Source: Pseudevernia furfuracea (Eukaryota > Ascomycota > Lecanoromycetes > Lecanorales > Parmeliaceae). Taken from it: a DNA stretch of 64,000 nt. Below the pieces are notes generated by a model, which saw only the letters and a program-made list of their open reading frames with translations, ran no database searches and was not told the DNA's origin. The position numbers and the translations under genes are program-made. Shown piece by piece: positions 1-10,475 of this stretch; the first letter of the stretch is position 1, and every line of letters starts with the position of its first letter. The stretch lies in contig JAIUPT010000020.1 of NCBI GenBank assembly GCA_022315425.1, positions 992,001-1,056,000 of the forward strand, written 5' to 3'.

Positions 1-689
1 CAGGAGGGTGCGGAGTTGATGCTCAAATACGGTGTAGAATACGGTCTGTTTCCCTATAGCTCGGAAAATTGCCCTTTACATCTTAAGGTTTGATCTGCTT
101 ACACTTTGAAAGATCACAGCTTCTCCCACCACGACTGCTTACCCTACTACCTACGAATCGGCGACAAATGGACCCCAATCGACTACAGCAAACACCCCGA
201 ACATTGGATGAAACCCCTGGAAAAAGGCCCTGACACTGGTCTTATTCAGATCCCTGCTAACTGGTATCTTGATGACCTTCCTCCGATGCTTTTTATCAAA
301 AAAGCTTCCAACTCTCACGGATGGGTGAACCCAAAGGACGTCGAGGACCTATGGAGAGATCATTTCGATTTCTTTTACAGGGAATACGACGACTTTTGCT
401 TCCCAGTGACAATCCATCCGGACGTCAGCGGCCATCCACATGTGATTTTCATGCTGGAGAGATTGATCGAGTACATTAGCACCAAGCCGGGCGTCAAGTG
501 GGTGAAGATGGAGGACATCTGTGACGATTTCAAGAGCAAGAACAAGCCTCCGAAGGGGGCTCTGTTGCCTGCGGAGCCTGGTGCAATCATCAAAGATCCG
601 AGTAAGTATCTGGGTTTTATGCGGCCACTTTCTGACAGCGATATTTGAGTGCTAACAGTGTGTTAGATATTCAACTTCAAAAGGCGTGA
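1..689 (+). CDS. Polysaccharide deacetylase (NodB-like) family protein, 3' part
   Basis: This is the C-terminal part of a gene that starts before the window. Three exons fit: 1-43, 113-601 and 667-689, with introns starting GT and ending AG; the second intron has a CTAAC branch signal. Joining exons 1 and 2 gives a continuous Tyr-Asp-His-Ser-Phe-Ser-His-His-Asp-Cys stretch. The pattern of fungal polysaccharide deacetylase/allantoinase-like (PuuE-type) proteins follows: a W-Y-L-D-D-L-P-P segment, a N-S-H-G-W-V motif, and a conserved HPDVSGHPHV block near the end. These enzymes hydrolyse N-acyl or C-N bonds in a metal-dependent TIM-like barrel; the metal-binding N-terminal motif lies outside the window. 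The predicted end is a short exon finishing in Gln-Lys-Ala. Family assignment rests on remembered motifs. The substrate (chitin, allantoin-like or other) cannot be decided. Confidence 0.72.
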
Positions 690-1047
690 TATAACACTGC
701 TGGCTCTGTATAGATGAGCACTGACTGCAGCGCTCATCCTACTCGTCTGGACATCTAACTTGGTTTATGTCGATTAAGGCCATGCCAGAGGCCAATGTGG
801 ATTAACATCTCTCTACGTTTGCCTCGGCAGTTGATAATTGATGATGTTTCGTATCAGATCGCAGTGAAGACACCACATTGTGGCTTTTCGAAAGCCTGTG
901 GCACACTATATAAGCATGACTCTTCATTGTATTACCTTTCGTTTGTCCGTCATCTTCATTTTATCAAAGATCATTTGGCAGCACCAGTTGGAGATTTTCA
1001 TGATTGGAGAAGAGAACAACCATTTCACTACTACTACCTTATTCTGA
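690..1047. other. Intergenic, nothing recognised
   Basis: This stretch holds the 3' flank of the deacetylase and of the convergent small gene. I see no gene, tRNA or repeat. An open frame of 91 codons from 795 has no recognisable features. Confidence 0.5.
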
Positions 1048-1545
1048 CTAATCGCTCCAACGCGATTTGAGGTCGGGACTCGCATATACCTTTATCTTCT
1101 CCGTCTTTCCCGCCGCCGCCTTTCTCCGGCGTTCTTCATCATGCGGTCTCCTGAGATTTCCCCTTTTTTCGTGAACATCATAGTACTTCAACGCCTCACA
1201 ATGTCGTTCTCGCTCCGCTGCATCACGTACCTGATGCCGATATGCTTCCTCCAGCTTCCGCCCTACATGTTTATTGTAATGTGTTTTGGCTTTTGCCTTT
1301 TCATCGTTAGCATCATAATGCTTCAATGCACGGCGATTTCGTTCTCGCTCCGCTGCATTGCGTACCTCTTGCGTATGGCTCGTCTTGTCCTCCTGATGCC
1401 AGCGGCGCCTGTGCTGTCCTTGGAATCGATACGGTGTATAGCCTCCTTCCTCCTTGTCCCAGTCGTAGTAATGGCTGGAGGGGTGGTATTTGCGGTGGCC
1501 GTGATTATCGGGACCACGGTATTCGCGGGACTCCGCGCAACCCAT
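1048..1545 (-). CDS. Hypothetical charged protein with N-terminal MGC and internal duplication
   Basis: A single open frame of 165 codons. It starts Met-Gly-Cys, the arrangement seen in proteins that are N-myristoylated on Gly2 and palmitoylated on Cys3, so membrane tethering is possible. The body is rich in Arg, Lys, Glu, His and Tyr. It contains two related segments, E-V-R-N-A-A-E-R-E-R and Q-V-R-D-A-A-E-R-E-R, each followed by A-L-K-x-Y-D; this indicates an internal duplication of about 45 residues, probably helical. No known domain is recognised. The opposite strand also carries a 158-codon frame, hydrophobic as expected for a complement of charged codons, which I regard as the shadow. 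No intron is needed. Whether the gene is expressed is unknown. Confidence 0.45.
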   Translation of the reverse strand: MGCAESREYRGPDNHGHRKYHPSSHYYDWDKEEGGYTPYRFQGQHRRRWHQEDKTSHTQEVRNAAERERNRRALKHYDANDEKAKAKTHYNKHVGRKLEEAYRHQVRDAAERERHCEALKYYDVHEKRGNLRRPHDEERRRKAAAGKTEKIKVYASPDLKSRWSD

Positions 1546-1737
1546 GATGTGTATGGATTTGTCGTGTTTGGGCTGTGGTTGTCTGGAAGTTTGCCGGGAT
1601 TTAGAGGTCGAGGCTAATATTGCTCTGGTATATATTTTCTGGGTGCGATGGATTGGTATAGTGTACGAGGCTTGAGGATGGTGAAATGCACGGAAGAGAG
1701 GATTCGAAAAGAAGAGGAAAGGGAGCTCATGGGGGCA

Positions 1738-2343
1738 TTAAGTCACAGCCGTGTCGTATACAAAGGACTGCCGTGGGTGTTGTGAAAGGCGCTCGTCAAA
1801 GGCCTTGTCACATAATGTCAATTGTATTGTCTCCCGAAAAAGGCTGGCAAAGACAATGCCTTTCTTAATCGACTTCCCTTGTGCCTTCATCAATTGTCTT
1901 GCACAAAGAAATGCCGAGACAAAATCATCTACAATTGGAGGTCCGATTCTCCAAAACAGGTTAATAGCAATACGAAAAGCTTTGCCACAATGGTAACGCT
2001 GCTTTGGGTCCGTCGCGTGCGCGGGCAACAGTCTCAGTCTTGTGAAACCCTCCTCCTCTATACTCCCCTTCATGGCGCCGACGACATCTCCGAAGCCTTT
2101 ACGCGAGATCCCTAACCAATAGACCCACTCCTCTGCTTCTCGGCATAAAGATCCTGAGCCTTCTTCATCTTCACACCAAAACGTCTCCTTCGAGGTTACA
2201 GCGTCACCCATCTTCGCAGCATATTTCGCCGCCAAGACGTACAGCAATGCTTCCAAGGACGCCTCCGCAGTCTCATAGGCAATCCTTTTGCATGTCAACG
2301 CGCTCCGCATTTCCGTTTCTCCCAACTCCGATCCAGTGGGCAA
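1738..2343 (-). CDS. Hypothetical protein fragment, possibly the 3' end of a larger or broken gene
   Basis: A 201-codon open frame whose translation looks protein-like: it has Trp-rich and Cys-containing segments, alanine-rich helices (A-L-L-Y-V-L-A-A-K-Y-A-A-K) and a basic C-terminal half. I do not recognise a family. Upstream on the same strand (2344-2822) coding-like pieces continue but in different frames. One begins with a Pro/Lys-rich Met-Ala-Pro-Pro-Ser-Arg-Lys start at 2823; another carries D-C-A-A-Q-V-Y-D-V-S-P-E-I-I-H. No convincing GT-AG introns join them. Either the true exon structure escaped me or this is a decayed gene. Confidence 0.35.
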   Translation of the reverse strand: MPTGSELGETEMRSALTCKRIAYETAEASLEALLYVLAAKYAAKMGDAVTSKETFWCEDEEGSGSLCREAEEWVYWLGISRKGFGDVVGAMKGSIEEEGFTRLRLLPAHATDPKQRYHCGKAFRIAINLFWRIGPPIVDDFVSAFLCARQLMKAQGKSIKKGIVFASLFRETIQLTLCDKAFDERLSQHPRQSFVYDTAVT

Positions 2344-2823
2344 GATTTTCTCTTGTCAGGGTCAGCAACGCTGCAGACGTGAATGATCTCCGGGCTGACG
2401 TCGTAGACCTGGGCGGCACAGTCTGACGGGAGACACCGGTTGCGGGTCAGAAAGTTTGCCTATGACGAGACAGCTTTTTCCGAAAAGGTTGGACAGCGGG
2501 CGATGTGGTGGTGCACAGACCTGTTTGCGAGGCCGACGCGGAAGTTGACGTAGGCTTTGGCGTCGAGGAACGATTGGTCTGCCGGTAACGAGTTTTTCCA
2601 AGGTCACTTAATGGTTTTGGGCCGGTGATTAATTACTTCGATCAGCATAATAATGCATTGGGCGGACGTCTGTAGGCTTGCTTTGATACAATAAGGTGGA
2701 CGTTCGGCAATTTGGCCAGAAGTGGCTGCCCTGGGGCTGCGGCGGACTTTGTACTTCTTGTTTGAACCCCAGAGACATGGGGCGTTGCGTGCGACCTTGG
2801 GCTTGCGGGAGGGAGGGGCCATC

Positions 2824-3540
2824 TTGATGTGGTGTCGAGCTTTTCCGTTGGTACTTGGTAGAAACTGCAGTTCGGATGAAAGCTAAGGAAGTTACAAAGT
2901 TCGGGGAAACTTCTTCTAAATCAACAACGACATCCATCCATCCAGCACCTTCTAAAAAAACATTACGAGTAGCTGCTATCAGCACATCAGCTACCCGTCT
3001 CACATCGTATTTGACCCTCCTTTATAAACATCCAATTATCAGCCATCATCCATCATTCATCACATCCGCCAACGCCTTCCGGTCTCCATTGACACAATCC
3101 AGGTAGGCGAAGCCACCAGTACCGATATATCCTCTCCATATTCAAAGCTGACTCCCAACTTCCCACAGCTACGAGACCACTCACCTCAAACGAAGCTGTC
3201 TCAAAATGAACGCAGAAGGTACTCGCCATGGATCAGGTCAAGAAGTTTGTCGCTGAAGAGGAGGCATTGATAGCTGCAGGGGCTGCTTAGCTTCTTCAGT
3301 GGACACCGCGAGGAAGAATTTGCTCGCACGAGCTGCTGCTCTGCTTTAGGGGACAGATCCCAAGTATGGGGTCGATCTCAAGGGAAATAACATCCGTGGC
3401 CACAATCCAAGCAGGCTGAGGTTTACTGAAATAGCACGGGAACAGATATCAGGACTCGTATTAATAACCCCGAGTTTTCAATTTTCTGAGCCCTCAAGGT
3501 TCTACTGCCACCTGTGCATGTACCCGTTTACCACGCCCTT
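2824..3540. other. Gene-poor stretch with short coding-like remnants
   Basis: No gene can be supported. Between about 3170 and 3360 on the plus strand there are short frames in different phases (for example M-D-Q-V-K-K-F-V-A-E-E-E-A-L from 3229). They are interrupted by stops and have no recognisable family. A degraded gene is possible but unproven. Confidence 0.3.
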
Positions 3541-4202
3541 CTAAGAATGCGAACTGGACTGCGCAACGCCCTTAGCATCAGCCTCGAATTCCTCGTCGAA
3601 CATCTCCCTAGCTAACTTCATCTTCCGTGCCTCCATCCCTTTCGCCTCAACCGTTTCCCGTAGAGACACCACCAGTACCTCAAGCGATTCCTCGCGTGTT
3701 TTTCGCGTAGGAGTTGGGTTAAACACTATCACTGGCTTAACCCCAGGCGTGTTAAGCTGCACGTAGCTTTTGAACTTCCCACCATCACTGTGACATGTGA
3801 GGATCTCGATGTGCAAATAAGTCTCTTTGAATAGGTCCATTGCAAGCTCTGGTAGCACTTAATTGAATATTCGTCCTCCTTGTTCGTAGAGTGTGTGGAG
3901 AATATGCCTTACTTGTTGCTTTCTCTCTTAGACTTGTTCTGTAATCGTCGATTGTAGATTGCGGAGGGTTCAACAATTCCTGATTCGCAGCTGTAACTGG
4001 CTTTGAGGCCGCAGGCTTCTCGGCCTGGCAATGACTCTGTCAGCAGAAATCTTGATATCCTAGGGTGGAGCCTTGCTGGCAATGGAAACGGTCTACTTAC
4101 CTTTTTCTCACCGCAGCAGGCTTTGGCTTTCTTGCCAGAATTGCACTCGCAGCGATCATTGCGTCCAACTTTGGAAGCTGATTGGCTAAAGGATGTTGGC
4201 AT
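3541..4202 (-). CDS. SEC-C zinc-motif protein
   Basis: Three exons fit in phase: 4101-4202, 3913-4036 and 3541-3857, giving 180 residues. The start at 4202 is chosen because the preceding in-frame Met (4229) only adds an unrelated leader. Residues about 11-31 form a SEC-C motif: V-G-R-N-D-R-C-E-C-N-S-G-K-K followed by A-K-A-C-C-G. This is the Cys-X-Cys-X8-Cys-Cys zinc ligand set known from the SecA C-terminus and from many stand-alone proteins. The middle is Ala/Pro/Gln-rich. The C-terminal half (L-P-E-L-A-M-D-L-F onward) is alpha/beta-like with an E-x-x-x-V-x-V-S-L-R-E-T helix. SEC-C motifs bind zinc and often accompany nucleic-acid or ribosome-linked proteins. The specific role here is unknown. 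Confidence 0.65.
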
Positions 4203-4742
4203 AATGTTGAAGTCCTGTTTGATGAGCACGAAGAGTCCACGTAATAGTTGTAAATGGGGGTGTCTGCAGATCTGGATAGGTTATGCTGATGCTGAACGGG
4301 CTTGAAAGGACCTTATATGACCGAATTAATGGAAACCAGAAAACATTCAATCTATTTAGGCACTTGGAGTTTCCTCTCAAGCCCGGAGACATATAGATGT
4401 CGGAACATCAATTTTCGTCCATTGGGTTTCGCATCCGCTGAATTACAAGCAGTATCGCGAGTATTAGAATTTGCAGTATATCGTGTGTTGACATCGGGAT
4501 TTTTTTTCTGGAACAGAGAACCATCTGATAGTGCATTCGTTGGATAAACATGCGCATGGGAAGCCATACTCCAAATGCTCTCCCAAAGATTTCGTAGCTT
4601 CTACGCAGTCGGTGGTACCATCAGAGACTTCGCTCCAGTCCTTCGCTAACAAGCTGAACCTGACACCAGTCCCCTAGAGGTTCACGGGCTCATCTTATCT
4701 AATATCCAATTGGGGGCATGCACCAAACATATCGTTCTTCAG
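4203..4742. other. Intergenic, no gene recognised
   Basis: The region between the SEC-C gene promoter and the 3' end of INP1 holds only short overlapping frames without family resemblance. No repeat or RNA gene is seen. Confidence 0.45.
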
Positions 4743-6707
4743 TCAATCTCCCACTGCAAGTTTTTCATTCAGTACTTTCCTTTTCGACATCTAGAAATTG
4801 AGTCAGAAGACAGTTGCGGCAGTCAACACACTCCCGCAACGTGTCTTACGACTCAAATCGGGGTACGGGAAGGGAGTAACTGCCTGGGAGAGTTGCTTAC
4901 AGATCCGCCCATCTCGCTAGCTCTGGCATCTCTCGACGGTAGATTTCTGCGGAGGGAAACTCCGTAGTCGTCCTCCTCCCAGTTTTCTTCAGCTTCATCG
5001 CTAGCATCACTAAAGTCCCAAGAGCACGGTATCTTCTGTCCGCCGTGACCAAAGCCAAATGAAGCGCCACGAGAAGCACCTCGAGCTATCTTAGCGGCGA
5101 TCCTCATCATAAGGGCGACCAGCTGAATAGGTGGACCTAACAATAGAGAGCACGTTTTTTGAAGAATTGCTGTGGTCATGTGATGACCTGACATATGTGA
5201 TCGAGGTGAGTAGGGAGAGTACAGATTGGAAGACGGTGGGAGTGGTGACTGATTTCGTCTTCTTCGTCTGATGCCATGACGGCGAAGCTTAGTATGAGGC
5301 GAAGGTGTGGTTGGCTCAGGCCAATGGTCATCGTCTTGTGATGTACTATCGCTTACCAGTGGCGGCGTCCCTGCGAGATCAGGCAGTGAGTGATATGCAC
5401 TTTCGTCACCAGATTTTGCGTCACTCATATCCCAAAGCTCATGAGACGAGGCTGTGACGGTGGTCTCGGATACATCACGTTTGTGGTTACGGATTAGGGG
5501 TATGTCGACGTTGGCGTAGTCCTCTCGCGGAGATGTAGGAAATGGAGGTGAAGGCGCTAAAGGAGAGATTGGGCTGTGGAAAGAATGGAAGGAGTCGACG
5601 CTCGAAGAAAGACTAGATGACTCTCTCTTGAGCTCGGGTAAGGCGAGAGACTTTGCTTCCTCGTTAGATGGTGGCGAGGTCCTGAGAGTCAACTGTGGTG
5701 GTGCAGTGATGGCTCGCCCGGTCCGCAAACCCGTGGGCCGAGTAGGAGTCTTGAAGTCTTCCGGTTCTTCGTAGACATTTTCGTGCAGATCTTTGTGGGT
5801 AAAGCTTGTATCGTCTGTAGCCTCGCTGCCGCCTTCGTTTTCCATGCTCCCAGTAGTATCAACATCCCGATGTGAGACTCGGAAACCTGCCCTTGTCTCA
5901 CGATGTGTCTGAACATTAGGCTCGAGTAGATCGCCCTTTTCAGCGTCTGGACTCCGGGTGAACGTATCCTTTATCGAAAAGTCGCCAAAGTCTTCCAGCA
6001 GTTCAGATTCTTTTTCTGACATAGTATCAAGTCGCGGCTTAGGTCTCCATGGTCGCTTCTGTATGGGTGTTTTGGGAGGCTGTGGTAGGTCGACGGTGAA
6101 CCCCCGCTTGAAAGGACACGGGGTGGCTTCATATTGTAGTATTTTCGTCAAGACGTTCTTGAAGTCATCCACTTTCTTCTTATCTTCGGAGCTCGCTCGT
6201 GGCAACTCGATACGATAATAAGCGTTCGGCCGAATCCGGAGCACAAATTTAGATTCGCCGTCCACGCACCAGCACTGCGATTTTGATAGTAGGGGCTGCA
6301 GCGTGGTGCCAGAGCTCAAGAAGGCGGTGCCTAGGACTCTGTAGATCCGCAGGGGCCCTATGAAAAAGACTGAGCAGGAGAGCAAATAGTCATGTCTGAA
6401 TACGGTGCAGCATACCTGCGGCTAGGGTTCTCTCAGTGGTAGAGAACCATGGCAATGTCCCGACTGGTTCTTCTTGTAGCTCAGCCCGTCCGTTGCTGAT
6501 ACTAGAGTGCCTTCGAGCTAAGCTCGTCGGATTATTGAATGAGACAATCTTTCCAGTGCCATGGGCATATAATGTTTCAGCTCCATCGACAGTCTCCTCT
6601 TGGAGTGGGATAGATCTAGAGGAGCGGATTGGTGCAGTAAAGGAACGGCGAATAAAGGGCGGAGGTGTCACTCTCTCGGGCGTAGATGGCGCTGACGCCA
6701 GCGCCAT
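4743..6707 (-). CDS. INP1: Inheritance of peroxisomes protein 1
   Basis: Exons 6416-6707, 4901-6357 and probably 4743-4790 give about 598 residues. The first junction joins T-E-R-T-L-A-A-G to G-P-L-R-I-Y. That gives the hallmark of fungal Inp1 proteins: an E-T-L-Y-A-H-G-T-G-K-I-V-S-F segment, then G-T-L-P-W, then L-L-S-K-S-Q-C-W-C-V-D-G and F-V-L-R-I-R-P-N-A-Y-Y-R-I-E. Inp1 is a peripheral peroxisomal membrane protein that tethers peroxisomes to the cell cortex so the mother cell retains some organelles. The remaining two thirds is Ser/Pro-rich, low in complexity and probably disordered, as in the family. The last intron (4791-4900) has a good GTAAGC donor, CTGAC branch and TTTCTAG acceptor. 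If it is not used, translation would stop at 4853; the total length happens to be the same. Confidence 0.85.
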
Positions 6708-8130
6708 TTAGGAAGAGTTAGGAAGGCAGTTCACTCGAATGATAGACGCGTGAGGGTGCCCATACTGTGCATGGTGATCCACGCGAGTGTCTTGTGGTGG
6801 TCATCGGACTCAAAGCGGCGTAGTTCAAGACCTCAAGCGCGGTGCGGCTGATTCGGCGATTAAGTATCAAGTAAACAAATGTTTTTCAGTCTTCTATCCG
6901 TGAGCTTCCTTCACTCACTGAGTCACTCCTCACTGGCAGAGTTGATTGCCTGTTCAGTCCTATCGAGCTATCCTATCAAAAGAGACGGGATCTGTCTATG
7001 AGACTAGCGATGTGATTTCGCCGTACAGTATTTACGCTTTACAGTAGATACAGTAGATACAGCTGTATATCTACCCTACTGTCTCGCAGACACTACTCAG
7101 TATTTGGGTGGCAATACTACTAGGGCTGATACCAGCAGTGAATTTGGCCAGAGAGTGGCTCCTTCACATTTCAAGTATAAGCCCACTACAGTGATGCTCT
7201 TCGTTACTACAATGCAATAGCAGGAGCCTTTTTACGGCTTCAGAACGATATTGGGCCAGGTTTGTGTCGAACAGCACGGTTAGCCAAGCAATTAATATCG
7301 TCGCCCGGGGTGTGCTTTTCCCATGTGTGAGAGGTGTATTAGGCCTCTCCCTTGGCTAGCCTGACCTTCGGCCCGATCTTATCACCCTTGGTGACTGAAC
7401 ATCTGTGCCAAACAGGCTGTGTCTTAACCTAACAGCTACTGAGCTCAGTGGAAATCGACGGTTCTGTGGTCGTGATTATACTGAGGGTTGATTAGTTATT
7501 TCTATTTTTGGTCAACATCATTTATTCAGAAGCTCTAGAGTACACGAGCGAACCGAGGGGGACAACCTCGAGAAATCATACTTACTTGATCCGGAAGCTA
7601 CCCTGCGGCTGACACTGCCAAAAAAACGGATTCATATGCACCTCGCGTTGTATGCGCCGCTTCCCAAGATGTGGTGTTTGTCATCAACTTTAGATCTATC
7701 CTTGCGGCTGTGGAATCTCTATCAATACATTGTGATTTTGGTTTGCGAGGCTCCAACATGGACACCACAGCCTTGCATCATTTCAGCTATCCATACGGGA
7801 CAACCATCACATTCGTTGAAGCTGATTGGTCTCAGCCATTTCTTTTGCATCCTCCGATCGCCATGTTGAGCAGGGTCTGACCGCCATCTTACTTCTTCAG
7901 CCCCTACAGTACTGCATGAACTCGGGCATTCGATCCCAAAAACCTACATGGCTTTGAGAGACTAAAATAGGCTAATGACTGATCATCTGGTGAGGCACAG
8001 ACTTTGCGAAGCTGTTGCCTGCCGAAAGTTCTATTTGTGTACCCTCCTCGCATGGCTATAAGTATTTACCATTCCTGGCCCCTACTTCTAATCTTCTCCA
8101 TCAAGTCTATTGAAACCTCGACGAGTCGCA
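6708..8130. other. Long intergenic stretch with an imperfect palindrome
   Basis: 1.4 kb without a supported gene between INP1 (leftward) and the unknown gene at 8131 (rightward), so a shared promoter region. It contains an imperfect palindrome at 7041-7082 built from ACAGTAGATAC units. A TATA-like CTATAAGTA at about 8055 lies about 75 nt before the next start codon. Short frames at 7636-7880 have no family resemblance. Confidence 0.5.
7041..7082. repeat. Imperfect 42-bp palindrome with internal direct repeat
   Basis: The left arm (7041-7062) contains ACAGTAGAT twice and ends TACAG. The right arm (7063-7082) reads CTGTATATCTACCCTACTGT, its near reverse complement. A cruciform or a binding site for a dimeric regulator is possible. 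Function is not known. Confidence 0.55.
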
Positions 8131-9495
8131 ATGCAAAGCAAATTATTCTCTCGTAAACAAGCACACCGTTCGCCTTCCCTCCTAGAGCATGTATTAGCCA
8201 GCCCACCGCAGGAAAAGCCGCCCCCCCTCCCTTCGGATAAAGTCTCGCTTTCAGATAGTGGAGACAACTTTCTCAAATCACCCTTGCCGAGATGGTCTTC
8301 TCCTTCGATGAAGTCAAGTTCTGATGTTAGTCTGCCTGGAAAAAAGGGTGCCTGGAGCTCGATCCCTAGAACATTGTCAAGGAACCATTCCAGTACACAA
8401 GGGTCTACTGGCGCTGGCAATGGATCTTTGGAGTGTCCCTCTACTCCAGGTACAACTATCTATGATGATACAGAGTTGCATATCTCTCCACCCTCGAGCC
8501 CGACCGCTGATTCAAAGACTGGTCGATCATGCGGACCTGAACCCAAAACCAAGTCCAATTTGCTGTCTCACCTTCGCAAGGGAAAAAAGATCGAAGCTCG
8601 TGAGGGTGAATTGATCGCCTCCCGCCACAAGATAGGTGATGCTTCAATTGATTGCGAGTTCTATAAGATCGAGTACGGCCAATTTAAGGAGACTCCAGCT
8701 TGTTTAGTTATTGTTGATGTGCGGCTAGTGTATCCGCCGGACGATACTATCGATAGAGTGAAAGTTGAACTCCAGTTCGCGAAAGACGTTGCGCAAAACC
8801 CTAGACCGGAGGATCCTTGTTGCGCGCAAAACACCAAAGCCCCAATCTCCAAAGTCTTTGCCCCCGAAAATCTTGAAGGTATACCGAGCCATAGTCAGAA
8901 AACGAGCCATCACAACATCAAGCCAAAGGTCGCAGGTCTCGGCTTCAGAATAGATACTGGTGGAGGGGGAAGTCAAACCACTTCCACTAAAGAACATCGG
9001 TGGCGCGTCCTGGGTAGAAGGGAGGATCACAATGGCATATACGATACCTTTGGCTGGAATATTTTCCAGAATACGGTCTCGGAGGATAGCGTTCCTCGAC
9101 AAGTCAGACTGGGGATGATCGCCTTTCACGAGCATCAGCCCTTCTGGGTCAACATCAACATCGAAGGTAGTACACGACAGAAGCACTGGCGTCCGAAAGC
9201 GACCCACGATAGGAGGTGGTTCAACCCCCCAAGTTCTGAGGACGTGGGTCGTCATATACTTCAAGAAGCGATGCTGGAAAATCTCGTGAGCAAGCAGAAT
9301 CTACTCATCAGGGATATTGCGCCGAGTAGAGTGACGGAGTGCAAGACTGTGAATCTGATTGATCTTGCGGAGATTAGTGGCGGAGTTGGAAGCGGAATCG
9401 ACGGTGGTGGGATGATTACGGATATACTTTCAGTTGAGGATGACGCTCTGGCAGTGGACAGTCCGACGGCGACGGCCACTGGCTTCTATGGTTGA
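8131..9495 (+). CDS. Conserved-looking hypothetical protein, about 454 residues
   Basis: An intronless frame of 454 codons. The first ATG is at 8131 (the frame is open slightly further upstream only through a non-ATG codon) and a TATA-like sequence lies about 75 nt before it. The first 150 residues are Ser/Pro-rich and probably disordered. Residues about 150-390 form a compact-looking domain with alternating beta-strand patterns (C-L-V-I-V-D-V-R-L-V-Y-P-P-D-D), an H-R-W-R-V-L-G-R segment, a G-W-N-I-F-Q-N-T segment and P-F-W-V-N-I-N-I. The C-terminus contains a glycine-rich run. The layout is typical of lineage-specific fungal cytoplasmic or nuclear proteins. I do not recognise a named family and assign no function. 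Confidence 0.6.
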   Translation: MQSKLFSRKQAHRSPSLLEHVLASPPQEKPPPLPSDKVSLSDSGDNFLKSPLPRWSSPSMKSSSDVSLPGKKGAWSSIPRTLSRNHSSTQGSTGAGNGSLECPSTPGTTIYDDTELHISPPSSPTADSKTGRSCGPEPKTKSNLLSHLRKGKKIEAREGELIASRHKIGDASIDCEFYKIEYGQFKETPACLVIVDVRLVYPPDDTIDRVKVELQFAKDVAQNPRPEDPCCAQNTKAPISKVFAPENLEGIPSHSQKTSHHNIKPKVAGLGFRIDTGGGGSQTTSTKEHRWRVLGRREDHNGIYDTFGWNIFQNTVSEDSVPRQVRLGMIAFHEHQPFWVNINIEGSTRQKHWRPKATHDRRWFNPPSSEDVGRHILQEAMLENLVSKQNLLIRDIAPSRVTECKTVNLIDLAEISGGVGSGIDGGGMITDILSVEDDALAVDSPTATATGFYG

Positions 9496-10475
9496 CACTT
9501 TGAACTAGAGTCTGTTTTCTCTTCTGAAAATGCCGAAGTGACTAATTCTAGAGACTTTTGACTACGACATGTTTTAATACTAGACAAATTTTCTGCGTTT
9601 CCTTCTTTTGGACAATCTCCTGTAGCTTCTTACTACTCTTGACATTACATTTCCTTTCCGTACTCTATGCGTCAAAAGTGACTTACATCAGGCCTTCGTT
9701 CTTACAGATAGATGTAGATCCTTTTCCAACCTGTTCCGAAGAGTACATATATATCTGTACTTCCTGGTAGCAGACTCGCTACTTCTCCCTCAATTCCAAA
9801 ACCGCTGGGAGCATGGTTAGGAAGGAGTGGCGCCGGGACGATTTGCTCCTGCCAATACGAAGCTTCACACGACAGCATGAATATCTCCTCCCTTCCATCT
9901 GCTTCTCCACGGCCTGAAGCAACTCTTGGCGGCAGCATACCTTGAACATGAGTCTTACTATCTTCGAATTTGTTGATCGACCACAGAATGAGCCCTCTTA
10001 CTCACATGTATATTGGACTATTTGGCGGCTTGGCATGAAGCAGCTCATCTCTATGTCTGTCTGCTAAGTGCCTATTCTCTCTCTGTGCTTCTGATCTTGA
10101 TCATCCCAGACGAACATGTATCTGGGCCAGCAGGTCTTGGCAGAGAGCTCGTTAAAAAATTTCAAAAAAACAAAAAAAAATTTACTGATTCCCTCGTTTC
10201 TTCTCGACTCAAAGTATATATAGCATTTGATATTCTTTCTCAAGCGCGGCTTATGCTCTTTTTGCCAAGAAAAATGAACATGCTGAGCAAATTATCGCAT
10301 ATTGTATTATATGTGACTCCTCCAATTAATGCAATATCGCTCTCCACGGTTATAAATATGTGCAATTCTTCCCTCGCTCTCTCCATACACTACACATCTC
10401 TCACATATCTTCACCAAAGTAGCAAATCAAAGCACGAAAAAATACTTACACCTGATACTATCATCCACTCTTAAC
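9496..10475. other. Intergenic, AT-rich promoter region
   Basis: About 1 kb between two plus-strand genes. It includes A-rich runs around 10157-10182 and several TATATA stretches before the next gene. Frames at 9558-9770 and 10013-10474 are low in complexity and unlike known proteins. Confidence 0.45.

Noticed and set aside
1141..1617. 158-codon plus-strand frame with many hydrophobic residues
   Set aside because: It is the complement of the highly charged MGC frame; hydrophobicity here is a by-product of codon complementarity and there is no family match.
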